DNA from: Streptomyces blattellae | GTDB lineage: Bacteria; Actinomycetota; Actinomycetes; Streptomycetales; Streptomycetaceae | Assembly: GCF_009709555.1 (NCBI RefSeq) | Contig: NZ_WJBG01000140.1 | Span: forward strand, 1 to 64,000 | Reading direction: 5' to 3' | DNA length: 64,000 nucleotides | Part shown: positions 28,391 to 37,876 of the stretch, in pieces | Layout: each line of letters begins with the position of its first letter | Position numbering within the stretch: position 1 is the stretch's first letter | The notes under the pieces: model-generated | Seen by the model: the letters and a program-made list of their open reading frames with translations, nothing else | Told to the model about the DNA's origin: nothing | Databases searched by the model: none | Translations under genes and position numbers: made by a program

Positions 28391-29800
28391 ATGACCGCAC
28401 CGAGCGACTTCACGGCCTCCCTGTCCGCTGCCGGCAGAGCGGCGTACGGCAGGAACGCACGCAAGCGCGCCCCTCGTGCGCGCCAGGCACGAATCGGGAC
28501 GGGACCGGACCGCGCCGACGCGATCGAGGTGATCGAGCGCCAATCGGCCACGCGCGTACCCGAGTTGGTCCCGATCCGGTACGGCCGCATGCTCGAATCC
28601 CCGTTCCGCTTCTATCGAGGCGCGGCAGCGATCATGGCGGCGGACCTCGGCCCCCTTCCGAACAGCGGGCTGACGGTCCAGCTCTGCGGAGACGCGCACC
28701 TGCTGAACTTCCGGCTGCTCGCCTCGCCCGAGCGCCGTCTCGTCTTCGACATCAACGACTTCGACGAGACGCTGCCCGGGCCGTTCGAGTGGGACGTCAA
28801 GCGGCTGGCGGCCAGCTTCGCGATCGCCGGCCGGGCCAACGGATTCTCGGTCGGGGAGCAGGACGAAGCGGTCCTGACCTGCGTACGAGCCTATCGGCAG
28901 CGCATCCGGGAGTTCGCCGGGATGCGCACTCTGGACATCTGGTACGCGCAGGACGACGCCGACCGGACGCGGGAGCTGATGGCGCATTCCATGAGCAAGC
29001 AGGCCCGGCGCCGTACCGCCGAGGCGACCGCGCGAGCCCGTACCCGCACCTACCTCCAGGCCGTCGGCAAACTCACCCGGATCACCGAGGAGGGCCGGCG
29101 GATCGCACCGGACCCGCCGCTGATCACCCCGCTCCAGGACCTGCTGACCGACCCCTCGGACGACGCGCAGGAGAAGGAACTCCATGGCCTCCTGGAGGAC
29201 TACGCGCACACTCTGTCCTCCGAGCGCCGTCGCCTGCTGCGCCACTACCGCCTGGTCGACATGGCCCGGAAGGTGGTGGGCGTCGGAAGTGTCGGCACCC
29301 GGTGCTGGATCCTGCTCCTGCTCGGCCGGGACGACGACGATCCCTTGCTGCTGCAGGCCAAGGAGGCGCAGGAGTCGGTGCTCGCCGCCCACACGGGCGG
29401 TGCCCCCTACGACAACCAGGGCCGCCGTGTGGTGACCGGACAGCGGCTGATCCAGACGACCAGCGACATCTTCCTGGGCTGGACGCACGTCGTGGGCCTC
29501 GACGGGCACGGCCGCGACTTCTACGTACGGCAGCTGCGGGACTGGAAGGGCATCGCACGGCCGGACACCATGGACCCCGGTCTGCTGCGTCTGTTCGGGC
29601 AGTTGTGCGGGGCCAGTCTGGCCCGGGCCCACGCGCGCTCCGGCGACCCCATCGCCATCGCGGCCTACCTCGGCGGGAGCGACCGCTTCGACCGCGCACT
29701 CACCGTTTTCGCCCAGGCCTACGCCGACCGGAACGAGCACGACTTCGAGACGCTGGCCGCAGCGGCCCGCTCCGGGCGGGTGCGTGCGGAGAGCCGGTGA
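28391..29800 (+). CDS. DUF2252-family protein (kinase-fold-like)
   Basis: A 469-aa protein with the DUF2252 landmarks: PIRYGRMLESPFRFYRGAAAIMA near the N-terminus, QLCGDAHLLNFRLLASPERRLVFDINDFDET in the middle, and FYVRQLRDWKG later. The GDAHLLNF and DINDFDET segments resemble the catalytic and metal-binding loops of aminoglycoside-phosphotransferase/HipA-like kinases, so a kinase fold is plausible, but no substrate is known to me. No signal peptide. ATG 28391 is preceded by GGAGG. It ends three bases before the convergent 65-aa gene. Confidence 0.85.
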   Translation: MTAPSDFTASLSAAGRAAYGRNARKRAPRARQARIGTGPDRADAIEVIERQSATRVPELVPIRYGRMLESPFRFYRGAAAIMAADLGPLPNSGLTVQLCGDAHLLNFRLLASPERRLVFDINDFDETLPGPFEWDVKRLAASFAIAGRANGFSVGEQDEAVLTCVRAYRQRIREFAGMRTLDIWYAQDDADRTRELMAHSMSKQARRRTAEATARARTRTYLQAVGKLTRITEEGRRIAPDPPLITPLQDLLTDPSDDAQEKELHGLLEDYAHTLSSERRRLLRHYRLVDMARKVVGVGSVGTRCWILLLLGRDDDDPLLLQAKEAQESVLAAHTGGAPYDNQGRRVVTGQRLIQTTSDIFLGWTHVVGLDGHGRDFYVRQLRDWKGIARPDTMDPGLLRLFGQLCGASLARAHARSGDPIAIAAYLGGSDRFDRALTVFAQAYADRNEHDFETLAAAARSGRVRAESR

Positions 29801-29803
29801 GGG

Positions 29804-30001
29804 TCACTCCGGCAGCTGGCGCATCTCGACGACCCGCAGCCCCAGCGACTGGCAGCGGGCCAGCAGGCCGTACAGCTGCGCCTCGTCGACGACGGGGCCG
29901 AACAGGACGGTCTGACCGGACATCACCACATGGTCCAGCTCCGGAAAAGCCTTGGCCAGCGTCTCCGACACATGTCCTTCGACGCGGATCTCGTAGCGCA
30001 T
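29804..30001 (-). CDS. small conserved protein of unknown function
   Basis: A 65-aa protein, MRYEIRVEGHVSETLAKAFPELDHV and onward, predicted beta-alpha-beta and soluble. It resembles the short proteins found in Streptomyces near DUF2252 or stress genes. ATG 30001 is preceded by a GGGGG stretch. It lies 125 bases downstream of the membrane protein gene at 30127-30639 on the same strand. Confidence 0.75.
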   Translation of the reverse strand: MRYEIRVEGHVSETLAKAFPELDHVVMSGQTVLFGPVVDEAQLYGLLARCQSLGLRVVEMRQLPE

Positions 30002-30126
30002 GAACTGACCCCCGCGGAGGCCTGGGATGAGCGGAGTCCGTCTTCACCTGCGATCCTCCGCCTCGGCACGTCGCCCGCCCTCACCCGGTGCAGGTGAAGT
30101 GTCGCCCTTGCCGCGGCCGATCCACA

Positions 30127-30639
30127 TCAGTGTGTCAGGTAGATCTTGAACGAGATGATCAGCAGGCCGAGCAGCAGATTCACCAGGGCGGTGACGCCCA
30201 TGAGTCGCCTGGACGCACCGGACCGTCGTGCCGCGGCCACCGACCAGCCCACCTGCCCGGCCACGGCGACGGAGAGCGCCAGCCAGCCGGCACCAGGAAG
30301 ATCGAGGCCGAGCACCGGGCTGACGGCGACAGCGGCGGCCGGCGGGAGGGCGGCGTCGACGATCGGCCACTCCTCCCGGCACACGTGCAGCACGGTGCGG
30401 CGGTCGAGCCGCTGCTGCGCCAGGCGCGCGCCGAAGAGCTGGGCGTGCACGTGCGCGATCCAGAACACCACTCCGGTGAGCAAGAGCAGCAGCACGAGTT
30501 CGAGGCGGGGAAAGCGGCCCAGCGTGCCGGCCCCGACGACCACGGAGGCGGCGAGCATCGAACCGTAGACGCCGCCGGTGTAATCGGCGCGCGCCCGGCG
30601 CTCGGCACGGCGCTGCGGGACGTGCCCGGTCCTGGACAT
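30127..30639 (-). CDS. four-helix membrane protein of unknown function
   Basis: A 170-aa protein. A basic N-terminus (RRAERRARADYTGGVYGSMLAASVVVGAGT) leads into helix 1. Further helices are LELVLLLLLTGVVFWIAHVHAQLF, AAAVAVSPVLGLDLPGAGWLALSVAVAG, and MGVTALVNLLLGLLIISFKIYL. The motif FWIAHVHAQLFGARL suggests a conserved intramembrane His pair. No family that I can name. It lies 58 bases downstream of the LAL regulator, possibly in the same transcript. Confidence 0.75.
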   Translation of the reverse strand: MSRTGHVPQRRAERRARADYTGGVYGSMLAASVVVGAGTLGRFPRLELVLLLLLTGVVFWIAHVHAQLFGARLAQQRLDRRTVLHVCREEWPIVDAALPPAAAVAVSPVLGLDLPGAGWLALSVAVAGQVGWSVAAARRSGASRRLMGVTALVNLLLGLLIISFKIYLTH

Positions 30640-30697
30640 CGCGGCCTCCTCAAGCCGGGGCAGCGGGCCACGCCCCTCCGCGTCGGCCGGCGTGGGG

Positions 30698-33364
30698 TCA
30701 CAGCAGCCGCAGCGCGCGTGCCCGGCGCACCGCGTCGTTGCGCCGGTTCACCCCGAGTTTGCGGTAGACGCTCTTGAGGTGCGTCTTGACGGTGTTCACC
30801 GACAGGTACAGGTCGGCGGCGATGTCCTCGGTCGACATCATCTGGGCCAGCCGTTGCAGCACATCGCTCTCGCGTCCGCTGAGCTCCTCGACGACCTGCG
30901 CCGCCGACTGCGCCGCGGGCGGGGGCGGACCGGGGGTGAGCCAGCCTGCGCCAAGCCCTTGCAGGGGTTCGGTCACCAGGTGGGGCCGCAGCCAGGGTCC
31001 GGCTTCCAGGAAGGGACGCCGCAGCCGCTCGCGCCGGGCCTCGATGAGGGCGTGCCCGAGGAGCCTGCGTGCGCCGGCGGAGTCCCCCGTCATGTCGGCG
31101 GCCCGCGCTCGCACGAGCGTGGCGCGGACGGTCAGCGCGGGGCCGGCGCGGCCTTCGGGGTGGGCACCGTCGAGCAGGTCGACCGCCACGTCGGGTCTTC
31201 CCGCGGCGAGCTGGGCCTGAGCGGCCGCGACGGCGCACACCAGCTGGTCGTCGGGCGCCGTCTGCAGGATTCTCGCGGCGACTTCCGGCCGGCCTTCGGC
31301 CAGGTGTACGGCCGACGCCACGAGCGTGGTCTGGCCCTCCGCCCAGGGGGAGACGACAGCTGCCGGGACGTCCGGTTCCGCCGCTTCGAGCGCGGCCTGG
31401 GTGTGGCCGCGGGCCAGCAGCAGCCGCGCTCTGGCGATGGCCCGGCCCGTCTCCGTCACCGGGTCCCGCAGCGCGGGCGGCGAGTCGGCCGCGGCATCGA
31501 GGAGGGACTGGGCCTGCGCCAGGTCATCGCGGTCGACGGCCACGGCGGCCAGGACCACGCGATCGATGCCGGAGCCGGACGGCGGGTCCCGGCTGAGCCG
31601 GTCCGTCTCGCTCATCGCTGCCAGGGCCTTGCGTTCGGCTCTGCCGGGCCAGCCGTTCAGGTAGTCGATCAACGCCAGGTGGCCCAGGGACTCCTCGCGT
31701 GGGAGGGCCGTCGCCGCTCCGCCGGATCTCCCGGCCACCGTGGTCAGGGCGGCTCGTGCCTCCTCGAAGCGCCCGGCCCACAACCGCGCCGAGCCCAGAT
31801 GGGTCTGCAGCAGAGCGATGAGCTCGGGATGCTTGTCCAGGAGGTGCGCGGGAACCTCCCGGCGCAGGTCCCCGGCCGCTGCCGCGGCCTCCTCCGCACA
31901 GGCCGGCGATCCGCTCAGCCGGGCGGCCAGGACTTCCAGCAGGGAACAGCTCAGCCGGGCCGCCGCGGCTCCGGGCGCGTCCTCGGCGAGGCCTTCCTCG
32001 GCTTGGTGCAGATGGGCCAGGCCGCGGTCGAGGTCGCTCCGGGACAGTTCACGGGCCGCGCGTACGAGGTTCGTCGCGGGGCTCTCGGCCTCGGGGCCCA
32101 TCCGGGAGAACAGCTCCGCCAGCTCGGCGGAGCGCAGCCCCGTGAGGAGCTGGCCGATCGCGAGATCCTCGACCAGGGCACCGGCGGTGAACTCCCAGTC
32201 GCCGGCCGCGGCGCCGTGGGCGAGCATCTCCGAGAGGAACCCGGACTGTCGCAGCCAGCGTGCCGCCCGGCGGTGGAGTTCGGGTTCGAGACCGGGAGAA
32301 CGCACGCGCAGGTGGGCACGGAGGATCTCCCCGAACAGCGGGTGGAGGCGGTACCAGGCGTGTCCGTCGTACTCGATGAACGCGTTCTCGCGGTGCAGCC
32401 CGGCCAGTAACGGCTCGGCATCGCCGCGTCCCGTCAGCGCGTTCGCCAGATCGGGGCAGATGCGCTCCAGGACGCTGACCCGCAACAGGAGGTCCTGTGT
32501 CTCGGCGGTCTGCCGCTTGAGCACCTCCGCCAGCAGGAAGTCGGCCACCGTGCTGCGGTCCGCTTCGAACTCCTTCAGGTAGAGCGCGGGGTCCGGGCTG
32601 TCCAGCGCGGCCAGGGCGCACAGGCGCAGGCCGGCGGCCCATCCCTGGGTGCGTGCCACGAGCGCGCTCACCGCGGTGGCGCCGAGGCGCAACCCGTGCC
32701 GGGCCAGCAGGGTCGCCGCTTCGTCGGGGGTGAAGGCGAGCTCCGCCCCCCGGATCTCCGTCATGGCCCCGGCGGCCCGGTAGCGGTGCAGCGGGAGCAG
32801 CGGTTCGGTACGGGAGACAAGGATCAGGTGCAGGCCCGCCCCGGCGTGGTGCAGGACGAATTCCAGTTGGTCGGCGATCTCGGGCGCGGACACACGGTCG
32901 TATTCGTCGAGTACGAGAACCACAGCGGGGTCGCAGCCGCTCAGATGGGTGGCGAGCCGCGCGAGCAGCATGTGGTCCACACGGTTCGTGTCCGAGGGTT
33001 TGCCCACCGACGGGGGCACCGGCGTGCCGGAGGCTTGCAGGGCCTGTATCAGGTACGCCCAGAACATTCCGGGACCCTGGTCCACCGCGTCGGTGGTGAG
33101 CCAGGCGACGGGCCGGTCCAGCCCTGCCGCCCAGTCGGCGGCCAGCAGGGTCTTGCCCGCCCCGGCGGCTCCGTTGACCACGGTCAACGGGGTCCGCAGC
33201 GCCTGGTCGAGGTGGCTGACCAACCTGTCCCTGCGCAGGAAGGTGGCCGGTCGCGCCGGTACGGCGAAGCTCGCGGGCAGGAACGGATCTCCCAGCGGAT
33301 CGACACACGGGCTGGTCGGTCCCGCCCCCTGCTTCTCGGCGCCGGCCACGTCGCTCACCCCCAC
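30698..33364 (-). CDS. LAL/MalT-type LuxR-family transcriptional regulator
   Basis: An 888-aa regulator. It has a STAND/MalT-like ATPase with Walker A NGAAGAGKT (residues about 64-72), a WLTTD motif and Walker B VVLVLDEYD. This is followed by winged-helix and long TPR-like helical regions (about 350-800), and a C-terminal LuxR helix-turn-helix (LSGRESDVLQRLAQMMSTEDIAADLYLSVNTVKTHLKSVYRKLGV). Such proteins are ATP-dependent activators responding to a small-molecule or protein ligand. GTG 33364 follows GAGGG. Its neighbours are membrane proteins of unknown role, which it may control. Confidence 0.92.
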   Translation of the reverse strand: MGVSDVAGAEKQGAGPTSPCVDPLGDPFLPASFAVPARPATFLRRDRLVSHLDQALRTPLTVVNGAAGAGKTLLAADWAAGLDRPVAWLTTDAVDQGPGMFWAYLIQALQASGTPVPPSVGKPSDTNRVDHMLLARLATHLSGCDPAVVLVLDEYDRVSAPEIADQLEFVLHHAGAGLHLILVSRTEPLLPLHRYRAAGAMTEIRGAELAFTPDEAATLLARHGLRLGATAVSALVARTQGWAAGLRLCALAALDSPDPALYLKEFEADRSTVADFLLAEVLKRQTAETQDLLLRVSVLERICPDLANALTGRGDAEPLLAGLHRENAFIEYDGHAWYRLHPLFGEILRAHLRVRSPGLEPELHRRAARWLRQSGFLSEMLAHGAAAGDWEFTAGALVEDLAIGQLLTGLRSAELAELFSRMGPEAESPATNLVRAARELSRSDLDRGLAHLHQAEEGLAEDAPGAAAARLSCSLLEVLAARLSGSPACAEEAAAAAGDLRREVPAHLLDKHPELIALLQTHLGSARLWAGRFEEARAALTTVAGRSGGAATALPREESLGHLALIDYLNGWPGRAERKALAAMSETDRLSRDPPSGSGIDRVVLAAVAVDRDDLAQAQSLLDAAADSPPALRDPVTETGRAIARARLLLARGHTQAALEAAEPDVPAAVVSPWAEGQTTLVASAVHLAEGRPEVAARILQTAPDDQLVCAVAAAQAQLAAGRPDVAVDLLDGAHPEGRAGPALTVRATLVRARAADMTGDSAGARRLLGHALIEARRERLRRPFLEAGPWLRPHLVTEPLQGLGAGWLTPGPPPPAAQSAAQVVEELSGRESDVLQRLAQMMSTEDIAADLYLSVNTVKTHLKSVYRKLGVNRRNDAVRRARALRLL

Positions 33365-33884
33365 GGTCCCTCAGGGCATGGGCATCGCTCTTCTCCTCAG
33401 GATCCCAGCGTTTCTCCGCATGTGCGCGCCATCCTCCCCGGGCCCACGGCGCCGCAGCTCAGGGCCGGCACTCCGGCGACGGCGTCCACGCGGTCGTGCC
33501 GGACGAGCTCCAGCCGGCCCTGCCCTTCCTGGTCAGGGCCGTCTCGCGCACCGCGGTCGGCCGCGGCCGGTTGTCGTGGACCGCCCTCTCTGCCTGGGCT
33601 CCAGCAGTTGCCGGCCCGCATCACACTGCACATGCGGGGAGAGACGGGTCGCCCCGCGGTGGTCATGGCCGGTCGGCGACTCGGCTCGGCCGCGGTCCGC
33701 ACCCAGCCGGTGCGGCTCGGCGCTCTGGCCCGCTGCGGGACGAGTCGGGTGGCGAGCGTATCGACGTCGGCCGCTACGTGCTCCCCGATCGTCACGGCCG
33801 GGGGTTTTCGCTGTGAGAAGGGCCGCGGCCGGGCCTGGCTCGCAGGTCCGGCCGCCGTTCATGTGCGCGCAGGGGCGGGCGGTG
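33365..33884. other. gene-free 520-base stretch
   Basis: This lies between the LAL gene start and the stop of the LAETG protein. Short open frames on both strands have no ribosome site, no recognisable motif and atypical composition. I see no repeat or strong hairpin. It should contain the LAL promoter. Confidence 0.5.
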
Positions 33885-35942
33885 TCAGGCCGAGTCGCGT
33901 GCCATACGGCGCAACAGCAGCAGGCCGCAGATCACGAGGACCGCGCCGGCCGCTGCCGGCCACAACTGCGCGCCGGTCTCGGCGAGTCCGCCGCCGACGG
34001 TCTGCGGTTCGGTCTGGCCCGACGCCTGCTGTTCGGATCCGTCGTCGTTGGCCACCGGCTGCTGGGTCGCGTCTCCGATCTCCTCGTCCTGTCCTCCGCC
34101 GGCCTCGGCGGGGGCGGCAGCGTCGGACTGTTCCGGGGACGGCGTGGCGTACGCCTTGGGCTCGTCGGCGTCGGCCGGCGGGTTCGCGGCGCCGTTCTCC
34201 GGCTCGGTGCCCGGCTCTTCCGCCGGGGGCTGCTCGTTACCCGGGTCGCCGGGAGCGGCCCCGCCGTTGTCGCCGCCGGCCGGATCGTCGGCGCCCGGCG
34301 ACGGCTTCTCGGGCTCATCCGCGGGCGGGGACGGCTGCTCGGGCTCATCCGCGGGCGGCGCCGGCTCCTCGGGATCGTCGGCGGGCGGGGACGGCTGCCC
34401 GGGCTCCTCACCCGAACCGTCACCGGCACCCGGGTCGGCTCCCGCACCGCACTGCCGGCCGCCGTTGATGCAGTCCACCATCTGCGTCATCAGGTCCTCG
34501 TCGAAGACGTTGATGAAGTCGCCGTGGTCCGTGACCGGCTTGTGCAGCTGCTCGGGGAAGGAGTCCACCGCGAACAGCGGCGTCGTACGGCCGCCGTCGT
34601 CCAGGCTGGGCGCGTCGACGTCGTAGACGATGCGCTGCACCAGCTGCGGGATGGCCTGGAAGCCGGACGGGCAGCTGCCGTCGGCCGCGGCGAACGCCAC
34701 GTGCGTGCGGTGGTTGGCGCTGTCGATGTTCTGCCCGTCCCAGCAGCTCTGGAACTTGAACGTGCGCACGACATCGCTGCCCTGCGGGCAGAGCGGGTAC
34801 TTGTCCTTCAGCTGCCGGTCCTCGAAGCCGGTGCAGCTCCATGAGGCGTTGGCGTTGGCGGTTCCGTTGACGAACGCCTTGGCGTCCCCGGTGATGACGC
34901 GCAGGAACCGCGGCATGGCCGTGACCTCGCTCTGCGGGCTGCCGACGAACGTCAGCGTGACCTGCTTGGGCGTGACGATCTCACCGGCGTTGCCCTCGAT
35001 GCCGCCACCGGGAGCGTTCGCGTCCTGCTCCTGGACACCGTTCTGCAGACGCAGCACGGGCCAGTAGTACGTGGACTTGTCGCCCTGGTCCTCGCAGCTG
35101 GTGTCGGCGGCGGCCAGGTCGTCGTCGCTCGCAAAGGCGTCGTTGGCCTGGTTGCCGATGTAGTCGTGGAAGTGGTGCGCGCCGTTGGTGACGCCCGGGG
35201 CGACGATCACGTTGTCGGAGTTGAACAGGCCGTTCTCGTTGACGCCGCAGCTGGTGGTGAAGGTGCCGCGGGAGGCGTTCGCCTGGCGGGCCGGGCTCGG
35301 CACATCGGGCTGGACGGCGGTGATGTCCGCGTAGTCCCCGGCCACGGGGCCGTTGCCGGCCGGCTGGTCGCCCCCGCCCTGGTCCTCCTGCTGTTCCTGT
35401 TCCTGGCCCGCTTGGCCTTCGCCGTCTTCTGCTTCTGCCTGGTCCTGGCCGTTCTGGTCCCCGTTCTCGATCGGGGCCTCGGGGGCGCGCAGTTCGCAGG
35501 CCGCGAGCGTGTCGAGTCCGTCGGGGCGGTCCCCGGCGCCGTCGATGGACCGGGCGATGCGCTCGATCGTGGCGGCCCGGTCCTCCTGCAGCGGGTTCAT
35601 GATCGCGCCGTCGACGGAGTCGCCGTCCTGCTGAGCGGCCTGGGCCTCCCTCAGACGCTGGTAGGCGTCGGCAATCTGCTGATCGAGGACGGCGAGTTCA
35701 CGGTCGACGTCCGGCCGCGCCGGATCCGGCACCGTCGTCAGCCGGCTGCCCACGTCCGGGCAGTCGATCGTGGCGGCTCCGGAGGCGAGGACCTGATCGG
35801 TCCCGCTCTGCGTGGCGCCGTCCTCGGTCGCCGACGCGTAGACGTTCGCGGCTATCAGTCCCCCTCCACCCAGCATCAGCGCGACCGCCGCAAAGGTCGC
35901 GCGCCGCTTGCCCGTTGGACGTCTGCGCGAAGTGCGTGTCAA
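33885..35942 (-). CDS. sortase-anchored DUF1996 cell-wall protein (LAETG)
   Basis: A 685-aa surface protein. It has a signal-anchor N-terminus ([25 protein letters not shown]), a coiled-coil-like region (residues about 75-130), a Gln/Glu-rich low-complexity linker, then a DUF1996 domain (about 210-510; [20 protein letters not shown]-type strands, [18 protein letters not shown]). A Pro/Glu/Asp linker with PSPPADEPE repeats follows. At the C-terminus LAETG (653-657) precedes a hydrophobic helix and RRMARDSA. LAxTG is the motif used by class E sortases of Streptomyces. The start appears to be TTG 35942, placed nine bases after AGGAG. DUF1996 is best known from fungi; its activity is unknown. Confidence 0.87.
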   Translation of the reverse strand: MTRTSRRRPTGKRRATFAAVALMLGGGGLIAANVYASATEDGATQSGTDQVLASGAATIDCPDVGSRLTTVPDPARPDVDRELAVLDQQIADAYQRLREAQAAQQDGDSVDGAIMNPLQEDRAATIERIARSIDGAGDRPDGLDTLAACELRAPEAPIENGDQNGQDQAEAEDGEGQAGQEQEQQEDQGGGDQPAGNGPVAGDYADITAVQPDVPSPARQANASRGTFTTSCGVNENGLFNSDNVIVAPGVTNGAHHFHDYIGNQANDAFASDDDLAAADTSCEDQGDKSTYYWPVLRLQNGVQEQDANAPGGGIEGNAGEIVTPKQVTLTFVGSPQSEVTAMPRFLRVITGDAKAFVNGTANANASWSCTGFEDRQLKDKYPLCPQGSDVVRTFKFQSCWDGQNIDSANHRTHVAFAAADGSCPSGFQAIPQLVQRIVYDVDAPSLDDGGRTTPLFAVDSFPEQLHKPVTDHGDFINVFDEDLMTQMVDCINGGRQCGAGADPGAGDGSGEEPGQPSPPADDPEEPAPPADEPEQPSPPADEPEKPSPGADDPAGGDNGGAAPGDPGNEQPPAEEPGTEPENGAANPPADADEPKAYATPSPEQSDAAAPAEAGGGQDEEIGDATQQPVANDDGSEQQASGQTEPQTVGGGLAETGAQLWPAAAGAVLVICGLLLLRRMARDSA

Positions 35943-36095
35943 GGAAGTACTCCTACGCGTGTGGGTCTGCTCGGCATGGAATCCCCCCGCCCCATACGGA
36001 ACGCGGCCCTCGCGTGTTCAAACCCCTCACGGATTCTTGGAAACTTCTCAGCCTGCCCAAGCGGCCCGCCGCCGCACGCGCGGCACCCGGGCCCC

Positions 36096-36628
36096 CGAGC
36101 GACGCCGAGCGCACCCGGCAAGCGGCCGCCGTCCTCCGGGAACTGGGCACGCCGCTGCTCATCCACCAGCCGTCGTACAGCATGGTCAACCGGTGGATCG
36201 AGACCGACGGGCTGCTTGACGCGGCACAGGAGGAGGGCTTCGGGGTCATCGGGTTCACGGCACTCGCCCAGGGACTGCTGACCGGCCGCTACCTCGACGG
36301 CGTTCCCGCCGACTCGCGCGCCGCGCAGGGCACGTCCTTCGACACCGGCTGGCTGTCCGAGGAGATGCCGCACAGGCTGCGGGCGCTGAACGACATCGCC
36401 GCCCGCCGCGGGCAGACCCTCGCCCGGATAGCTCTCGCGTGGGCGCTGCGCGACGGACGCGTCACCTCCCTCGTCATCGGCGCCTCACGGGCCGAACAGC
36501 TGGAACAGAACGTCGCCGCGCTGCAGAACCTCGACTTCAGCGGTGGGGAACTCGCCGAGATCGACAAGTACGCCGGTGACGGCGGCGTCGACCTGTGGCA
36601 GGACGCCCGGCTCGGAAGCCTGCGCTGA
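36096..36628 (+). pseudogene. C-terminal half of an aldo/keto reductase
   Basis: The frame encodes the second half of a YghZ/MgrA-like aldo-keto reductase: REAAAVLRELG-like start, LIHQPSYSMVNRWIE, FGVIGFTALAQGLLTGRYL, the cofactor loop VIGASRAEQLEQNVAAL and LAEIDKYAGDGGVDLW. About 150 N-terminal residues, including the catalytic Asp-Tyr-Lys-His, are absent. The upstream sequence is the promoter region of the LAETG gene and reads as low-quality codons. No start codon or ribosome site fits. It is therefore a remnant, probably left by a deletion or transposition. Confidence 0.75.
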
Positions 36629-36991
36629 ACCGGTGCGGGCACGCCGGGCGCTTGGCCGGATGTGCGATGCGCTTGCTGCGGGCCGGTGGGGGCTGGTCGC
36701 ACAGTTCCTCGCGCCCCCTTCGGGGCGCTGCACACGGCGATCCACTTCACCCGGGCCGGTGCGGGCCCCGGCAGCCTGCTCGCCCCGGGCATCCGCACCT
36801 CTCGGGCCGGTGACGACGGCCGGCTCCCGGTGATGCGGGCCGGGCCGCGAGTACGGCGCCTGGCTCGTCCCCGACCTCACAGGGCAATGCATCTGGCCCG
36901 CCCGGCAGATGGCGCCCGCCGCGGCGACGGTCGAGGACGCCGAGACCGTGTTCGTGCACTGCGAGCGGGAGCCCTCAGCCGGCTGCCCCGG
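36629..36991. other. gene-free stretch with one unexplained short frame
   Basis: A frame at about 36855-36990 reads REYGAWLVPDLTGQCIWPA and VEDAETVFVHCERE, which looks protein-like. It is closed by a stop just upstream, has no start, and runs into sequence antisense to the methyltransferase. It may be another remnant. Nothing else is supported. Confidence 0.4.
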
Positions 36992-37630
36992 TCAGGGGCC
37001 GGTGCGTCGGATGCGCCACACGTTGTCGTCCCGGTGGCCTTCGATGCCGTCGGGAGAGACACTCGGCCTGCGGACCGTCTCCCGGGTCTCGACGGTCCAG
37101 CTCCCCTCGGGCAGAGGGAGTTGGGCGAGCACGCCGTCGAGTGTGGGGAACTCCGCGTCGAAGGGCGGTTCGGTCTGCCACGACGGCCAGGCGGCGTGCA
37201 GCACGAGCAGCAAGGTGCCGTCGGCGGCGACCGCTTCGGCGGCCCGCCGCAGCACCCCCTCCTGGTCGAGTCCCACCGGGGACTGCAGATAGTGCGCGCT
37301 CACCAGGTCGAAGCGTCCCTCCGGGAAGGTGTCGCCCAGTTCGTGCCGTTCCCAGACGACCCGGTCGCCGACACCGGCCGCGACGGCGTGCCCGGCGGCG
37401 CGTTCGAGGGCGGTGGCGGAGATGTCGACGCCGGTGACGCGCCAGCCGCGCGACGCCAGCCACACGGCGTCCCCGCCCTCACCGCACCCCAGATCGAGGG
37501 CGGTTCCCGGGCGTAGGTCCGCCGCCTCACGGACCAGCAGTTCGTTCGGGCGCCCGCTCCACACTCGGGTGCTGTCGCGGTAGCGGGCCTCCCAGAACGC
37601 GGCGGGCTCCGTGGCGGGGATGTCGGTCAT
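36992..37630 (-). CDS. class I SAM-dependent methyltransferase
   Basis: A 212-aa protein with FWEARYRDSTRVWSGRPNELLVREA at the N-terminus, motif I ALDLGCGEGGDAVWLASRGWRVTGVDIS, and later FDLVSAHYLQSP. The N-terminal WSGRPN pattern is that of thiopurine/tellurite-resistance-like methyltransferases common in actinobacteria. The substrate is unknown. ATG 37630 follows GGAGG. It is divergent from the secreted protease, with 246 bases between starts. Confidence 0.87.
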   Translation of the reverse strand: MTDIPATEPAAFWEARYRDSTRVWSGRPNELLVREAADLRPGTALDLGCGEGGDAVWLASRGWRVTGVDISATALERAAGHAVAAGVGDRVVWERHELGDTFPEGRFDLVSAHYLQSPVGLDQEGVLRRAAEAVAADGTLLLVLHAAWPSWQTEPPFDAEFPTLDGVLAQLPLPEGSWTVETRETVRRPSVSPDGIEGHRDDNVWRIRRTGP

Positions 37631-37812
37631 GGTGCCTCCGTAAGGTGCTGAGCGATCCAGGAGTGCAGCCTGCGCCTGAGCGGCATCCGCCGCAAAGCTT
37701 CTTTGCCGGTTCCGCAAAACGGGGTCGGCGTCGGGCGGCGTCCCGCGCAGAACAGTCCCCGCATTGGTATGGACCTGACAGCGCCGTGTGGCTAAGCTCT
37801 GCTCAACCCCGA

Positions 37813-37826
37813 TGAGAGCGCTCTCA
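37813..37826. promoter_or_regulatory. 14-bp perfect LacI/CebR-like palindrome
   Basis: TGAGAGCGCTCTCA is a perfect dyad with the LacI-family core GAGCGCTC. It differs from the reported CebR/CelR box TGGGAGCGCTCCCA by one base per half. It lies 50 bases upstream of the protease start. Confidence 0.75.
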
Positions 37827-37876
37827 GTTGCGGTTGTTCCACCCCCACCTAGTTGGAACGACGAAGGGCAACTTCC

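Noticed and set aside
26317..30003. 1228-codon open frame on the plus strand
   Set aside because: It runs antisense through several well-supported membrane-protein genes, then through the DUF2252 gene in another frame. Composition is Arg/Pro/Gly-rich with no motif; it is a product of high GC content.
30692..32410. 572-codon plus-strand frame
   Set aside because: It is antisense to the LAL regulator, which has clear Walker and LuxR motifs; the plus-strand product has none.
33397..33816. Overlapping 132- and 106-codon frames on both strands
   Set aside because: Neither has a ribosome site or recognisable features, and both have poor composition.
36855..36990. Protein-like frame REYGAWLVPDLTGQCIWPA
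   Set aside because: A stop lies directly upstream, there is no start, and it continues into antisense sequence. Noted as a possible remnant only.
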